NCBI GenBank assembly: GCA_947626045.1
Contig: CANQQS010000011.1
Span: forward strand, 1 to 33,985
Source of the DNA: an uncultured Clostridia bacterium
GTDB taxonomy: Bacteria; Bacillota; Clostridia; UBA1381
Direction of reading: 5' to 3'
Length of the DNA stretch: 33,985 nt
Part shown: positions 10,801 to 19,202 of the stretch, in pieces
Numbering within the stretch: the stretch's first letter is position 1
Layout: each line of letters starts with the position of its first letter
Made by a program: the position numbers and the translations under genes
The notes under the pieces: model-generated
Database searches by the model: none
The model's input: only the letters and a program-made list of their open reading frames with translations
Told to the model about the DNA's origin: nothing

Positions 10801-11403
10801 ATTGGCTTCGGCGGCGTTGACCACGCTATCGCTTCGGGCGAGGATATAAACATTCTCGTATTCGATACGGAGGTTTACTCGAACACCGGCGGTCAGTCGT
10901 CAAAGGCTACACCGACAGGCGCTATCGCACAGTTCGCAGCTGCCGGTAAGGAAGTTAAGAAAAAGGATCTCGCGGCTATCGCTATGAGCTACGGCTACGT
11001 ATACGTTGCACAGGTAGCGCAGGGCGCTGACCAGAACCAGTTGCTTAAGGCTATGATCGAGGCTGAAAGCTACAACGGTCCTTCGATCATCATCGCTTAT
11101 GCTCCGTGTATCAACCACGGTATCAAGGGCGGTATGACGATTGCTCAGACCGAGGAGAAGAAGGCTGTACAGGCGGGCTACTGGCATCTGTTCAGATATG
11201 ACCCGAGACTTGCTATGGAAGGCAAGAACCCGTTCCAGCTTGACTCTAAGGCTCCGACAATGGATTACGAGGAGTTCATCATGGGCGAAGTTCGTTATAA
11301 CTCGCTCGCTCGCTCCAACCCCGAAAGAGCTAAGGAATTGTTTGCAAAGGCTAAGAAGACGGCGGAAGAAAAGTACGCACATCTTGTTGAGCTTGCAAAG
11401 TAA
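7882..11403 (+). CDS. nifJ: Pyruvate:ferredoxin (flavodoxin) oxidoreductase
   Basis: 1173 aa; N-terminal MDGNNAAAYASYAFTDVAAIYPITPSSTMAE; two 4Fe-4S motifs CIQCGNCSYVCPH and CTGCGSCANVCPV; TPP-binding region GGDGWAYDIGFGG...NTEVYSNTGGQ-type (VYSNTGGQSSKATPTG). Confidence 0.97.
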   Translation: MARKMKTMDGNNAAAYASYAFTDVAAIYPITPSSTMAEVTDKWAAAGQKNIFGRTVKVVEMQSEAGAAGAVHGSLTAGALTTTYTASQGLLLMIPNMFKIAGEQLPCVFNVSARAIASHALSIFGDHSDVMACRQTGFAMLASTNPQEAMDLGAVAHLSTIKSRIPFLHFFDGFRTSHEYQKVACWDYDELAKMVDWDAINDFRRGSLSPEHPAQRGTAQNGDVFFQARESCNKTYDAVPEVVEEYMNKVNAAIGSDYHLFNYYGAPDAEQVIVAMGSVCDTIEETVDYLNKNGQKVGLVKVRLYRPFSAKHLIDAIPDTVKKISVLDRTKEAGSIGEPLYLDVVAALQNSKFAGVDIYAGRYGLGSKDTTPACIIAVYKNTEKRRFTVGINDDLTNLSLPLDENPDTTPEGITSCKFWGLGADGTVGANKNSVKIIGDHTEMNVQAYFDYDSKKSGGLTCSHLRFGHPKITSTYLINKADFVACHKASYVRQYDMVQDVKPGGVFLLNCSWNVDELSEHLPGQVKKYIADNNIQFYTIDGVKIGKEIGLGNRINTVLQSAFFKLSGILPEADAIRYMKDAATASYSKKGDAVVKMNHDAIDAGAQQVVKVDVPEDWKNAEYEDLAIKHEGEGKLIDFVNDILVPINQFRGASLPVSAFEKYQRGEVPLGSAAFEKRGIAIDVPVWNNETCIQCGNCSYVCPHACIRPVVLTKEELDNAPEGIKYQNAMQLDGLYYAMAISVLDCTGCGSCANVCPVNNAGKKDPALVMKPLDENLDEQKGYDYLVTLAEKQEVLDKFKASTVKGSQFRMPYLEFSGACAGCGETPYAKLVTQLFGDRMYLANATGCSSIWGGSCPSTPYTTNSEGHGPAWANSLFEDNAEFGLGMYIAQNTLREANIARLEKIAAENADVKPAVDKFIETKNDGEANKVATDELLKAIANINSEEAKNVLADKEFLSKKSCWIFGGDGWAYDIGFGGVDHAIASGEDINILVFDTEVYSNTGGQSSKATPTGAIAQFAAAGKEVKKKDLAAIAMSYGYVYVAQVAQGADQNQLLKAMIEAESYNGPSIIIAYAPCINHGIKGGMTIAQTEEKKAVQAGYWHLFRYDPRLAMEGKNPFQLDSKAPTMDYEEFIMGEVRYNSLARSNPERAKELFAKAKKTAEEKYAHLVELAK

Positions 11404-11427
11404 TTCAAGCAATATGACAATAAAAAG

Positions 11428-11454
11428 CATACCGCGCGAGCGGTATGTTTTTTG
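11428..11454 (+). terminator. Rho-independent terminator after nifJ
   Basis: cataccgc-gcga-gcggtatg followed by tttttt. Confidence 0.88.
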
Positions 11455-11518
11455 CTTGCAAAATCGCGGATTTAATGGTAGAATTATATACATACTATAA
11501 ACAAAAAGGGAGATAAAT

Positions 11519-12286
11519 ATGGACAAGCAGTATACGATAGAAGATTTACGCGATATTATAGTGACGCTGCGCGGCGAGAACGGCTGCCCGTGGGACAGAG
11601 TGCAGACGCATCAGAGCCTTAAAAAGGATATGATTGAGGAGTGCTACGAGGCGATTGACGCGCTCGACAACGGCAGCGACCACGATTTCGCGAACGAACT
11701 CGGCGATGTGCTTCTGCAGGTTGTGTTCCATTCGCGTCTCGCGGAGGAACGCGGCGCGTTCACGTTTGACGACGTGCTTAACGAAATATGCACAAAGCTC
11801 ATAACGCGCCATACGCACGTGTTCGGCAAGGATAAGGCGGTAACGGCGGAGGAAGCGCTCGGCAACTGGGAGAAAAATAAGAAGAAGGAAAAGCAGCTTG
11901 ACACCTACACCGCCATGCTAAAGGACGTGCCGAGCTATCTTCCGGCGCTTATGCGCAGCGCGAAGGTTCAGAAGAAAGCCGCAGCGGCGGGCTTCGATTG
12001 GAACAGCACGGACGGCATATACGACAAAATATCCGAGGAAACGGAGGAGCTTAAAGAGGCGATCCGAACAGGCGAAGGAATTGAAGAGGAGTACGGCGAC
12101 CTGCTTTTCAGTGTCGTAAACCTCGGCAGGCATTTAAAGCTCACTCCGGAAATAGCGCTTTCAAATGCGACGGAGAAATTTATACGCCGCTTTGAAAAAA
12201 TGGAAACGCTGTCGAAGGAAAAAGGCATGGAGCTTGACAAATGCAGCATTTCCGAGCTTGACGCGATGTGGAATGAGGTCAAATAA
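11519..12286 (+). CDS. mazG: Nucleoside triphosphate pyrophosphohydrolase MazG (YabN C-terminal-domain type)
   Basis: LRGENGCPWDRVQTHQSLKKDMIEECYEAIDAL, NELGDVLLQVVFHSRLAEE, EEYGDLLFSVVNLGRHL. Confidence 0.95.
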   Translation: MDKQYTIEDLRDIIVTLRGENGCPWDRVQTHQSLKKDMIEECYEAIDALDNGSDHDFANELGDVLLQVVFHSRLAEERGAFTFDDVLNEICTKLITRHTHVFGKDKAVTAEEALGNWEKNKKKEKQLDTYTAMLKDVPSYLPALMRSAKVQKKAAAAGFDWNSTDGIYDKISEETEELKEAIRTGEGIEEEYGDLLFSVVNLGRHLKLTPEIALSNATEKFIRRFEKMETLSKEKGMELDKCSISELDAMWNEVK

Positions 12287-12338
12287 GCCCAAAATTATAC
12301 TTTTTTAGGAAATAATGGCTTAAAATGCTGTAAAACCC

Positions 12339-12367
12339 TTGACATTTAGTGAAAAATGTACTAAAAT
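12339..12367 (+). promoter_or_regulatory. Sigma-A-type promoter for hup
   Basis: TTGACA-17 nt-TAAAAT. Confidence 0.8.
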
Positions 12368-12427
12368 TGATTAATGGACAGGCACACGTGTCTGTGTAAT
12401 TTGAAAAAAAGATTAGGAGGAAAAAAA

Positions 12428-12700
12428 ATGAACAAGACAGAGTTGGTAGCAGCAGTAGCTGCAAAGGCTGAGCTCTCGAAGAAGGACGCTGAAAAGGCGG
12501 TTGCAGCTGTAACAGCATCGATTTCTGAGGCTCTTAAGAAGGGCGACAAGGTTCAGCTCGTTGGCTTCGGTACTTTTGAAGTAAGAAAGCGCAACGCAAG
12601 AACAGGCAAGAACCCCAGAACAGGCGAGAGCATCAAGATTAAGGCTTCCAAGGTTCCCGCATTCAAAGCCGGCAAGGCACTTAAGGATACAGTAAACTAA
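12428..12700 (+). CDS. hup: HU-family DNA-binding protein
   Basis: [28 protein letters not shown]...[36 protein letters not shown] preceded by aggagg. Confidence 0.96.
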   Translation: MNKTELVAAVAAKAELSKKDAEKAVAAVTASISEALKKGDKVQLVGFGTFEVRKRNARTGKNPRTGESIKIKASKVPAFKAGKALKDTVN

Positions 12701-12712
12701 TACACAAATAAA

Positions 12713-12740
12713 AAGGCGCCGCTTAACCGCGGCGCTTTAC
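12713..12740 (+). terminator. Likely terminator after hup
   Basis: aaggcgccgc-ttaacc-gcggcgcttt hairpin followed by a T-rich stretch. Confidence 0.6.
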
Positions 12741-12759
12741 TTTATAGGATTGATATATA

Positions 12760-13002
12760 ATGAGAATAGATAAATATTTAAAGGTAACGCGCCTTATAAA
12801 AAGGCGCACCGTTGCGAACGAGGCGTGCGACCGGGGCAGGATAACGGTAAACGGACGCGTCGTTAAAGCATCGTACGACGTTAAGGAAAACGATATAATA
12901 GAAATAACAATGGGCGAGCGCGTCATAAAGGTGCGCGTAAAGGCTGTGGCGGAGCATGTGTTAAAGAACGACGCTTCCGCGCTTTACGAGCAGGTTAAGT
13001 AA
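12760..13002 (+). CDS. rqcP: S4-domain RNA-binding protein, RqcP/YabO-like
   Basis: MRIDKYLKVTRLIKRRTVANEACDRGRITVNGRVVKASYDVKENDII closely resembles the B. subtilis YabO family; upstream of yabP/yabQ. Confidence 0.88.
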   Translation: MRIDKYLKVTRLIKRRTVANEACDRGRITVNGRVVKASYDVKENDIIEITMGERVIKVRVKAVAEHVLKNDASALYEQVK

Positions 13003-13047
13003 TATCAGCCCCGATTTCCGCATAGGTATATTGCGGGAGGGGATATT

Positions 13048-13305
13048 ATGGCGGAGAAGGAACACAGCCTGACGATGAACGGCAGACACGACATGTCGCT
13101 GACAGGAATAAAGGACGTAAAGGAATTTTCGGAAAACAGAGTAACGCTCAAAACACAGATGGGCGATATGTGCGTGCGCGGCAGAAAGCTCACGATAAGC
13201 CGCCTTGACACCGATACGGGAATACTTAGCGTAAGCGGTGAAATCGACATGATAAAGTACTCGTCGCCTGCCGGCGGCGGAATAATAGAGGGACTGTTCA
13301 AATGA
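13048..13305 (+). CDS. yabP: Sporulation protein YabP-like
   Basis: 85 aa: HSLTMNGRHDMSLTGIKDVKEFSENRVTLKTQMGDMCVRGRKLTISRLDTDTGILSVSGEIDMIKY; located between yabO-like and yabQ-like genes. Confidence 0.87.
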   Translation: MAEKEHSLTMNGRHDMSLTGIKDVKEFSENRVTLKTQMGDMCVRGRKLTISRLDTDTGILSVSGEIDMIKYSSPAGGGIIEGLFK

Positions 13306-13871
13306 TTTCGGACGAGACGGCGCTGTTTCTCGCAATGACCGTGTGCGGCGCGGCTGTGTCCGTGCTGTACGATTTCATGCGCGCCGTACGCGGCGCGGTA
13401 AAACCGCGGGCGGCTGTGACGGCTGTGACGGATGTAATATTCGCGTTCGCGTCATTTGCCGCCGCGTCATGGTGCGTCTTAAACTACGGAAACGGCAGAC
13501 TCAGAATTTATGAGGCTTTGGGTCTTTTGCTCGGAGCCATCGTTTATTTCACAGCATTGAGCGGCGTCATGTACAAGGTTTTTCTCTGCATTATAAAAAA
13601 ATTTTTGAAAATAACGATATTTATTTTCAAAATACTCTTGACACCGCTGCTGTTTTTGTATAAAATTTTAATAGTACCTATAAAAAAATACGCGGAAAGC
13701 ATTATACAAAGGAGTAGAAGCTCAAATGCTAAGCAAAATAAAAAATCAGGTAATAAGATACGTAACAGTCCACAAAAAGGGACTCGCAATCGCGGTTTTC
13801 GCGGCGCTGGTAGGAACAATGCTTTTAAGAGGCGTCATGCAGTATCCGAGATTGAGCGAGCAAAAAAATGA
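13302..13871 (+). CDS. yabQ: YabQ-like sporulation membrane protein with basic C-terminal tail
   Basis: Several hydrophobic segments, VSVLYDFMRAVRG motif; ATGA overlap with yabP; 3' end overlaps divIC in a different frame. Confidence 0.78.
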   Translation: MISDETALFLAMTVCGAAVSVLYDFMRAVRGAVKPRAAVTAVTDVIFAFASFAAASWCVLNYGNGRLRIYEALGLLLGAIVYFTALSGVMYKVFLCIIKKFLKITIFIFKILLTPLLFLYKILIVPIKKYAESIIQRSRSSNAKQNKKSGNKIRNSPQKGTRNRGFRGAGRNNAFKRRHAVSEIERAKK

Positions 13872-14055
13872 AATAGCCGCTTTAAATGCTCAGCTTGACT
13901 ATGAAGCCGAGCGTCAGAAGGAAGTAAAGGATTTATCGACCAAGGTTGACTCCGATGAGTACATAAGAAAAATCGCGACGGAAAAGCTCGGTCTTATTCC
14001 GAACAATGCAAAGATTTTCATAGACGTGTCGGGTGAACAGGATAACGTGCGGTAA
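13726..14055 (+). CDS. divIC: Septum formation initiator family protein (DivIC/FtsB-like)
   Basis: Single N-terminal TM segment, coiled coil (QKNEIAALNAQLDYEAERQKEVKDLSTKVDSDEYIRKIATEKLGLIPNNAKIF); aaggag RBS. Confidence 0.88.
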   Translation: MLSKIKNQVIRYVTVHKKGLAIAVFAALVGTMLLRGVMQYPRLSEQKNEIAALNAQLDYEAERQKEVKDLSTKVDSDEYIRKIATEKLGLIPNNAKIFIDVSGEQDNVR

Positions 14056-14081
14056 TAATAAGAAAGGTAATCAAGGATAGA

Positions 14082-14534
14082 ATGGTAGAGTTAGGCAGTA
14101 TAGTAGAGGGAAAGGTCACAAGCGTAATGCCGTTCGGGGCATTTATAGATTTACCCGGCAAACAGTCCGGACTGGTTCATATTTCGGAGCTGTCGTCAAG
14201 GTATGTTAAGGATATAAACGAGTACATCAAGAAGGGCGACGAGGTAAAAGTAAAGGTTATCAAGATAGACGATGACGGTAAAATCAGTCTTTCGATAAAG
14301 CAAGCCGAGAGCAAGAAGGAGAAAAGCAGCCGCGCCGGAAAAGAGCATCATGAGAAAAAGGAATTTGTGCGTCCGGCGGAGCTTGACTGGAGTACGTCGT
14401 CCGAGGGCATGTCCCTCGATGACATGCTGTCAAAATTCAAGCAGGACAGCGACGAGAAGATGCAGTCGCTAAGGCGCAGCAACGACTCCAAACGCAGCGG
14501 CGGATACAGCAGAAAGAGCAGCCATTCATATTGA
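14082..14534 (+). CDS. S1 RNA-binding domain protein (YabR-like)
   Basis: VELGSIVEGKVTSVMPFGAFIDLPGKQSGLVHISELSSRYVKDINEYIKKGDEVKVKVIKIDDDGKISLSIKQ. Confidence 0.92.
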   Translation: MVELGSIVEGKVTSVMPFGAFIDLPGKQSGLVHISELSSRYVKDINEYIKKGDEVKVKVIKIDDDGKISLSIKQAESKKEKSSRAGKEHHEKKEFVRPAELDWSTSSEGMSLDDMLSKFKQDSDEKMQSLRRSNDSKRSGGYSRKSSHSY

Positions 14535-14547
14535 TAAAAACAAGCCG

Positions 14548-14573
14548 GGCGGAAAGTGTTTCCGCCTGTTTTC
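14548..14573 (+). terminator. Rho-independent terminator closing the divIC/S1 cluster
   Basis: ggcggaaa-gtg-tttccgcc followed by tgttttctt. Confidence 0.85.
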
Positions 14574-14611
14574 TTGTATAAAGGCACGTCGGACATGACA
14601 CGGAGAAACAT

Positions 14612-16708
14612 ATGAGAGCATTGAAGGAAAACAAAAGAATATTCCCGCTCATAGGCGCAGTCATCGTGTTTGTGCTTGTTTTTTGCGTGCTTTATCTCGG
14701 CGACAACGTGGGACTCAGCGACAACGGCGACTTCCGCCGCGTGCTGCTCGTAAACAACCTCGAATACGAGAACGAAGACAACTACTATTACCTTTTCAAA
14801 CGCGACTATAAAATGAAGATTGAGGGTGACAATTTCGGCGAAAAAATAGCGTATCTGTGCAGCGACAACAACGCCGAGGAAATATACTCGTCGCCGCAGT
14901 TTGTCATAATCAAAGCGTCCAAGATAATGAATTTTCTTATAAATACCGTTTTTCGGCGCGATGAAAGCCATTACGACATAGGCTGTCTTGCGTTTATATA
15001 CACGCTTATGCTGTCGCTTGCGGCGTGGGGAATTTTTACGTTTTTTGCCGACTCAAAACGGCGAATACGGATAGCCGTATTTATAATTTTTATTGTTATG
15101 TTCTGCGACGCGGGCTACATACTGTATTTCAATTCATTCTACGGCGAACCGCTTCAATACGTGTCGCTTATGATGCTCGTCGCGCTCGGAATGTTAATAT
15201 ACAAACGACCTACAATCCCGAAGGTCGCCTGCTTTTTCGTATCGCTGTATTTTTTCGCGGGGTCGAAGCTCGCGAATGTGCCGTATGCCGTAATAGTGTC
15301 GTTCCTCGCTCTGTCGTTCGCCTTTTTGAGAAAGGGGAGAGGGTACAGGATAGGCGTTGCCGTATCGGTGCTTGCGGCGGCTGTCTGCATAGCCAATTTG
15401 TATGTCAGCATACCCGACTGGATGCACGACGACACCACATATCAGTCCGTATTTTTCGGCGCGCTCAAGGAAACGGAAACGCCCGAGCAGGACTTAAGAG
15501 AGCTTGGCATAGACGACAAGTACGCGCCGCTCATCAACACCCACGCGTATATGCAGGAGGACGAATATCCGATTGACATAAAAACGGACGAGTTCCGCGA
15601 GAATTTTTACGAGAAGGTAAACAAGCTTGACATAGTGTTCTTCTACATGCGCCACCCGATAAGATTTTTCGGGAAGGTCGCGTTCGCTATAGAAAACGCG
15701 TCGTGTCTGAGACCGTTAAACCTCGGCACGTCCGAAACGGTAATGATGGACAGCACAAACCGTTTCAGTTTGTGGAGCAATCTGCGAGTCGCAACCAAAT
15801 TCCTGTACAATCCGCTGATAGTATTTTTGATGGCGCTGTTTTTAACTGCATACGTCGTGCTTGTAAACGTGTTTCTCGTTAAAGAAAAGCGCGAAACGAA
15901 CGAAAAGCGTCTTTACATAATCATGGTAATGTATATACTTCTCGCGGGACTGTGGATAAATATGTGTCTGCCGATAATAGGCAACGGCGAGGCGGACATA
16001 ATGAAACATATGTTCCTGTTTGAGAACTGTATGGACGTGCTGACCGCCGGAATAATACTCGGCATTGTGAGCATGCACCGCCGCAACGCGATTATCTCGG
16101 TTACGGCGATGGCGGCTGTGATTACGGCGCTGCAGATAAGCAGACCGAAGGAAACTCTGGAGTTCGGAACGTATAACGGAAAACCCGTTCAATGGGAAGT
16201 TATGTCAACCGACACTGACGGTACAAAAACGCTTGTCACAAGGCAATGCGTTGAGCAGCTGGCGTTTGACACGGACAGCAATATGTGGGAGACGAGCGAC
16301 CTGCGCGAATGGCTCAACAGTGACTTTGTGAGGGAATTTACTCTCGATGAGTTGTCGCGCATAGTACCCGTGCAAAACGAAGTCATGCTGACGTATAATG
16401 ACCGCTTTATGGCGGAAAGCGGCGACCACACGCACATATGGAGCGCGACGCGCGCCGCCGCCGCAGACCTGAGCGAAACGGCGTATAAATATACCGTTGA
16501 CGACATGGTATATATCCCGACGCTCGACATGATGAGTACAATAGACGTGAACGGCTCGTACTGGGTTTTATGCCCGTACGGCTACAACGAGAAGATGCAG
16601 CGCTACATGAAAAACGACGGTTTTGTGCTTCACACAAATGTTGACAACGCAATGGGAGTGCGCGCCGTAATAAAGATAAGCCCGCCGATAAGCGAACAAG
16701 CGGAGTGA
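14612..16708 (+). CDS. Polytopic membrane protein with C-terminal extracytoplasmic DUF6273-like domain
   Basis: About ten hydrophobic segments, GLSDNGDFRRV motif after TM1; C-terminal about 185 aa ISRPKETLEFGTYNGKPVQWEVMSTDTDGTKTLVTRQCVEQLAFD...TSDLREWLNSDFVREFTLDELSRI resembles DUF6273 consensus (FG.Y....WEVL...LL.S...LR.WLN..F...F...E...I). Confidence 0.72.
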   Translation: MRALKENKRIFPLIGAVIVFVLVFCVLYLGDNVGLSDNGDFRRVLLVNNLEYENEDNYYYLFKRDYKMKIEGDNFGEKIAYLCSDNNAEEIYSSPQFVIIKASKIMNFLINTVFRRDESHYDIGCLAFIYTLMLSLAAWGIFTFFADSKRRIRIAVFIIFIVMFCDAGYILYFNSFYGEPLQYVSLMMLVALGMLIYKRPTIPKVACFFVSLYFFAGSKLANVPYAVIVSFLALSFAFLRKGRGYRIGVAVSVLAAAVCIANLYVSIPDWMHDDTTYQSVFFGALKETETPEQDLRELGIDDKYAPLINTHAYMQEDEYPIDIKTDEFRENFYEKVNKLDIVFFYMRHPIRFFGKVAFAIENASCLRPLNLGTSETVMMDSTNRFSLWSNLRVATKFLYNPLIVFLMALFLTAYVVLVNVFLVKEKRETNEKRLYIIMVMYILLAGLWINMCLPIIGNGEADIMKHMFLFENCMDVLTAGIILGIVSMHRRNAIISVTAMAAVITALQISRPKETLEFGTYNGKPVQWEVMSTDTDGTKTLVTRQCVEQLAFDTDSNMWETSDLREWLNSDFVREFTLDELSRIVPVQNEVMLTYNDRFMAESGDHTHIWSATRAAAADLSETAYKYTVDDMVYIPTLDMMSTIDVNGSYWVLCPYGYNEKMQRYMKNDGFVLHTNVDNAMGVRAVIKISPPISEQAE

Positions 16709-16721
16709 AAGGAGCAAGACG

Positions 16722-18167
16722 ATGAAAAGTGAAAGAAACATGACAATGCTCGTGGATTTTTACGAGTTTACTATGATGAACGGTTTTTATGAGAAAGGCG
16801 AGAAGGACAAGATTGCTTACTTCGACATGTTTTTCAGACGCGTGCCGGACGACGGCGGTTTTGCGGTAATGGCGGGCGTGGAGCAACTTATAGAGTACAT
16901 TAAGGAGATTGAATTTACCGATGCGGATATAGAGTATCTGCGCGGCAAGGGCATATTTTCCGAAGGCTTTTTGGAATATCTTCGCACGTTTAAATTCGAG
17001 TGTGACGTGTGGGCGATACCCGAGGGTACGCCGATCTTCCCGGGCGAGCCGTGCGTTACGGTGCGCGGACCCGCCATACAGGCGCAATTTGTGGAAACGA
17101 TGATACTGCTCACAGTGAACCACCAGAGTCTTATCGCGACAAAGGCAAACAGAATTGTGCGCGCCGCACAGGGCAGAACCGTTATGGAATTTGGTTCGCG
17201 CAGAGCGCAGGGCTACACCGGCGCGGTGATAGGCGCGAGAGCGGCGTATATCGGCGGCGTGGACGGCACGGCATGTACCATGTCGGACGAGATCTACGGC
17301 ATTAAGGCGCTCGGCACAATGGCGCACAGCTGGGTGCAGATGTTTGACAGCGAGTACGAGGCATTTAAGGCGTACGCCGAAACGTACCCGCACAGCTGCA
17401 CGCTTCTTATCGACACATACAACGTCATAAAATCGGGCATACCGAACGCGATACGAGTATTCGACGAGGTTTTAAAGCCGCTTGGGGCGCGTCCCATAGG
17501 CGTGAGAATAGATTCGGGCGATATAACGTACCTGTCCAAAAAGTGCCGTGAAATGCTCGACGCTGCGGGCTATGAGGACTGTAAAATTGTCGCGTCGAAC
17601 TCGCTCGACGAGTACATTATCCGCGATATGATGCTTCAGGGCGCGAAAATCGACAGCTTCGGCGTGGGCGAGCGTCTTATAACGTCGAAGTCCGAACCCG
17701 TATTCGGCGGAGTTTACAAGCTTGTAGCGGTCGAGGACGATGAGGGCAATATCATACCGAAAATAAAGATAAGCGAGAATGTGGCAAAAATCACCACGCC
17801 CGGCTTTAAGCAGGTACACCGCCTGTACTCGCGCAGGGACTCAAAGGCGATAGCCGACGTTATAACGCTTCACGGCGAAACAATAGACAACGAAAAGCCG
17901 ATAAACATATTCGACCCCGAACACACATGGAAGAAGAAAACCGTCACCGATTTTTATTCGCGCGAGCTTTTAAAGCCGATATTTGTAAAAGGCGAGTGCG
18001 TGTACGAAAGCCCGAGTATCGACGTGCTGCGCGAATACTGCAAAATGGAGGTTGACGGCTTGTGGGACGAGGTAAAGCGCTTTGAAAATCCGCACACATA
18101 CTACGTTGACTTGTCGGATAAGCTGTGGAACATGAAGCATACCATGCTCGAGGAATACCAAAATTAA
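16722..18167 (+). CDS. pncB: Nicotinate phosphoribosyltransferase
   Basis: MLVDFYEFTMMNGFYEKG, FFRRVPDDGGFAVMAG, EFGSRRAQG, GTMAHSWVQMF, GVRIDSGDI. Confidence 0.94.
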   Translation: MKSERNMTMLVDFYEFTMMNGFYEKGEKDKIAYFDMFFRRVPDDGGFAVMAGVEQLIEYIKEIEFTDADIEYLRGKGIFSEGFLEYLRTFKFECDVWAIPEGTPIFPGEPCVTVRGPAIQAQFVETMILLTVNHQSLIATKANRIVRAAQGRTVMEFGSRRAQGYTGAVIGARAAYIGGVDGTACTMSDEIYGIKALGTMAHSWVQMFDSEYEAFKAYAETYPHSCTLLIDTYNVIKSGIPNAIRVFDEVLKPLGARPIGVRIDSGDITYLSKKCREMLDAAGYEDCKIVASNSLDEYIIRDMMLQGAKIDSFGVGERLITSKSEPVFGGVYKLVAVEDDEGNIIPKIKISENVAKITTPGFKQVHRLYSRRDSKAIADVITLHGETIDNEKPINIFDPEHTWKKKTVTDFYSRELLKPIFVKGECVYESPSIDVLREYCKMEVDGLWDEVKRFENPHTYYVDLSDKLWNMKHTMLEEYQN

Positions 18168-18182
18168 GAAACAGAGGTTAAA

Positions 18183-19202
18183 ATGGAAACGAAATTATTT
18201 ACCGCAAGCGACGATGACATTGCTCTTGCGGGTGAAATCATAAAAAACGGCGGACTTGTTGCGTTCCCGACAGAAACGGTGTACGGACTGGGCGCGTCGG
18301 CGTTTAACCCGGATGCTGCGCGTAAAATTTACGCCGCGAAGGGCAGACCGTCCGATAATCCGCTTATAGTGCATATATGCGACAAGGCTCAGCTCAGCGA
18401 GATAGCGGAGAGTATCACGCCCGACGCGCAGAGCGTCATAGACGCGTTCATGCCCGGACCGATTACGATAATACTCAAAAAAAATCTCCTTATACCAGAC
18501 GCGGTAACGGCGGGACTTAAAACAGTTGCCGTGCGTTATCCGTCAAACGAAACGGCCTGCCGCCTGATACGCGCCGCAGGAGTACCGATAGCCGCGCCGA
18601 GCGCGAATTTGTCGGGCAAGCCCAGTCCCACTGACGTGTCGCACGTGATTGAGGACATGACGGGCAGAATTGACGCGATCATAGACGGCGGAAGGTGCGA
18701 TGTGGGCGTTGAGTCAACAATAGTTGATTTTACCGATGAACCCCCCGTGATACTCCGTCCGGGCGGCGTTACTTACGATGATTTGAAAAAAGTTGTCCCG
18801 ACGATTAAGATAGATAAAAACATTCTGCGCTCGATCGGTGCGGACGAAGTACCGAAGTCACCGGGCATGAAATACAAGCACTACGCTCCGAACGCCGAGG
18901 TGACCGTTATCGAGGGCGAGAAGGAAAACGTACAGAGGAAAATAAAAGAGCTTTTAAGCGATAATGAAGGCAAAATCGCGGGCGTACTCGCCATGTACGG
19001 CGCGGACTACGACAACGCCGTGATTTTGTCGGCGGGGGAGAGCAACAAAGAGTACGCGAAGAACCTCTTTTCCGCGCTCCGCGAGTTTGACCGCCTGGGC
19101 GTTGAAAAGGTGTACGCGGAGTTTTGCGAAAAGGACGGCTACGGTCTCGCCGTCAAAAACCGCTTGTACAAAGCCGCTGCGCAGAGGGTGATACACGTAT
19201 GA
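18183..19202 (+). CDS. L-threonylcarbamoyladenylate synthase (Sua5/YwlC type)
   Basis: GGLVAFPTETVYGLGASAFNPDAARKIYAAKGRPSDNPLIVHI, SANLSGKPSPT, ESTIVDFT..ILRPG, SPGMKYKHYAPNAEV linker plus C-terminal Sua5 domain. Confidence 0.95.
   Translation: METKLFTASDDDIALAGEIIKNGGLVAFPTETVYGLGASAFNPDAARKIYAAKGRPSDNPLIVHICDKAQLSEIAESITPDAQSVIDAFMPGPITIILKKNLLIPDAVTAGLKTVAVRYPSNETACRLIRAAGVPIAAPSANLSGKPSPTDVSHVIEDMTGRIDAIIDGGRCDVGVESTIVDFTDEPPVILRPGGVTYDDLKKVVPTIKIDKNILRSIGADEVPKSPGMKYKHYAPNAEVTVIEGEKENVQRKIKELLSDNEGKIAGVLAMYGADYDNAVILSAGESNKEYAKNLFSALREFDRLGVEKVYAEFCEKDGYGLAVKNRLYKAAAQRVIHV

Noticed and set aside
16407-17393. 328-aa minus-strand ORF antisense to pncB and the end of the membrane protein gene
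   Set aside because: Arg/His/Cys-rich antisense artefact crossing two well-supported plus-strand genes.
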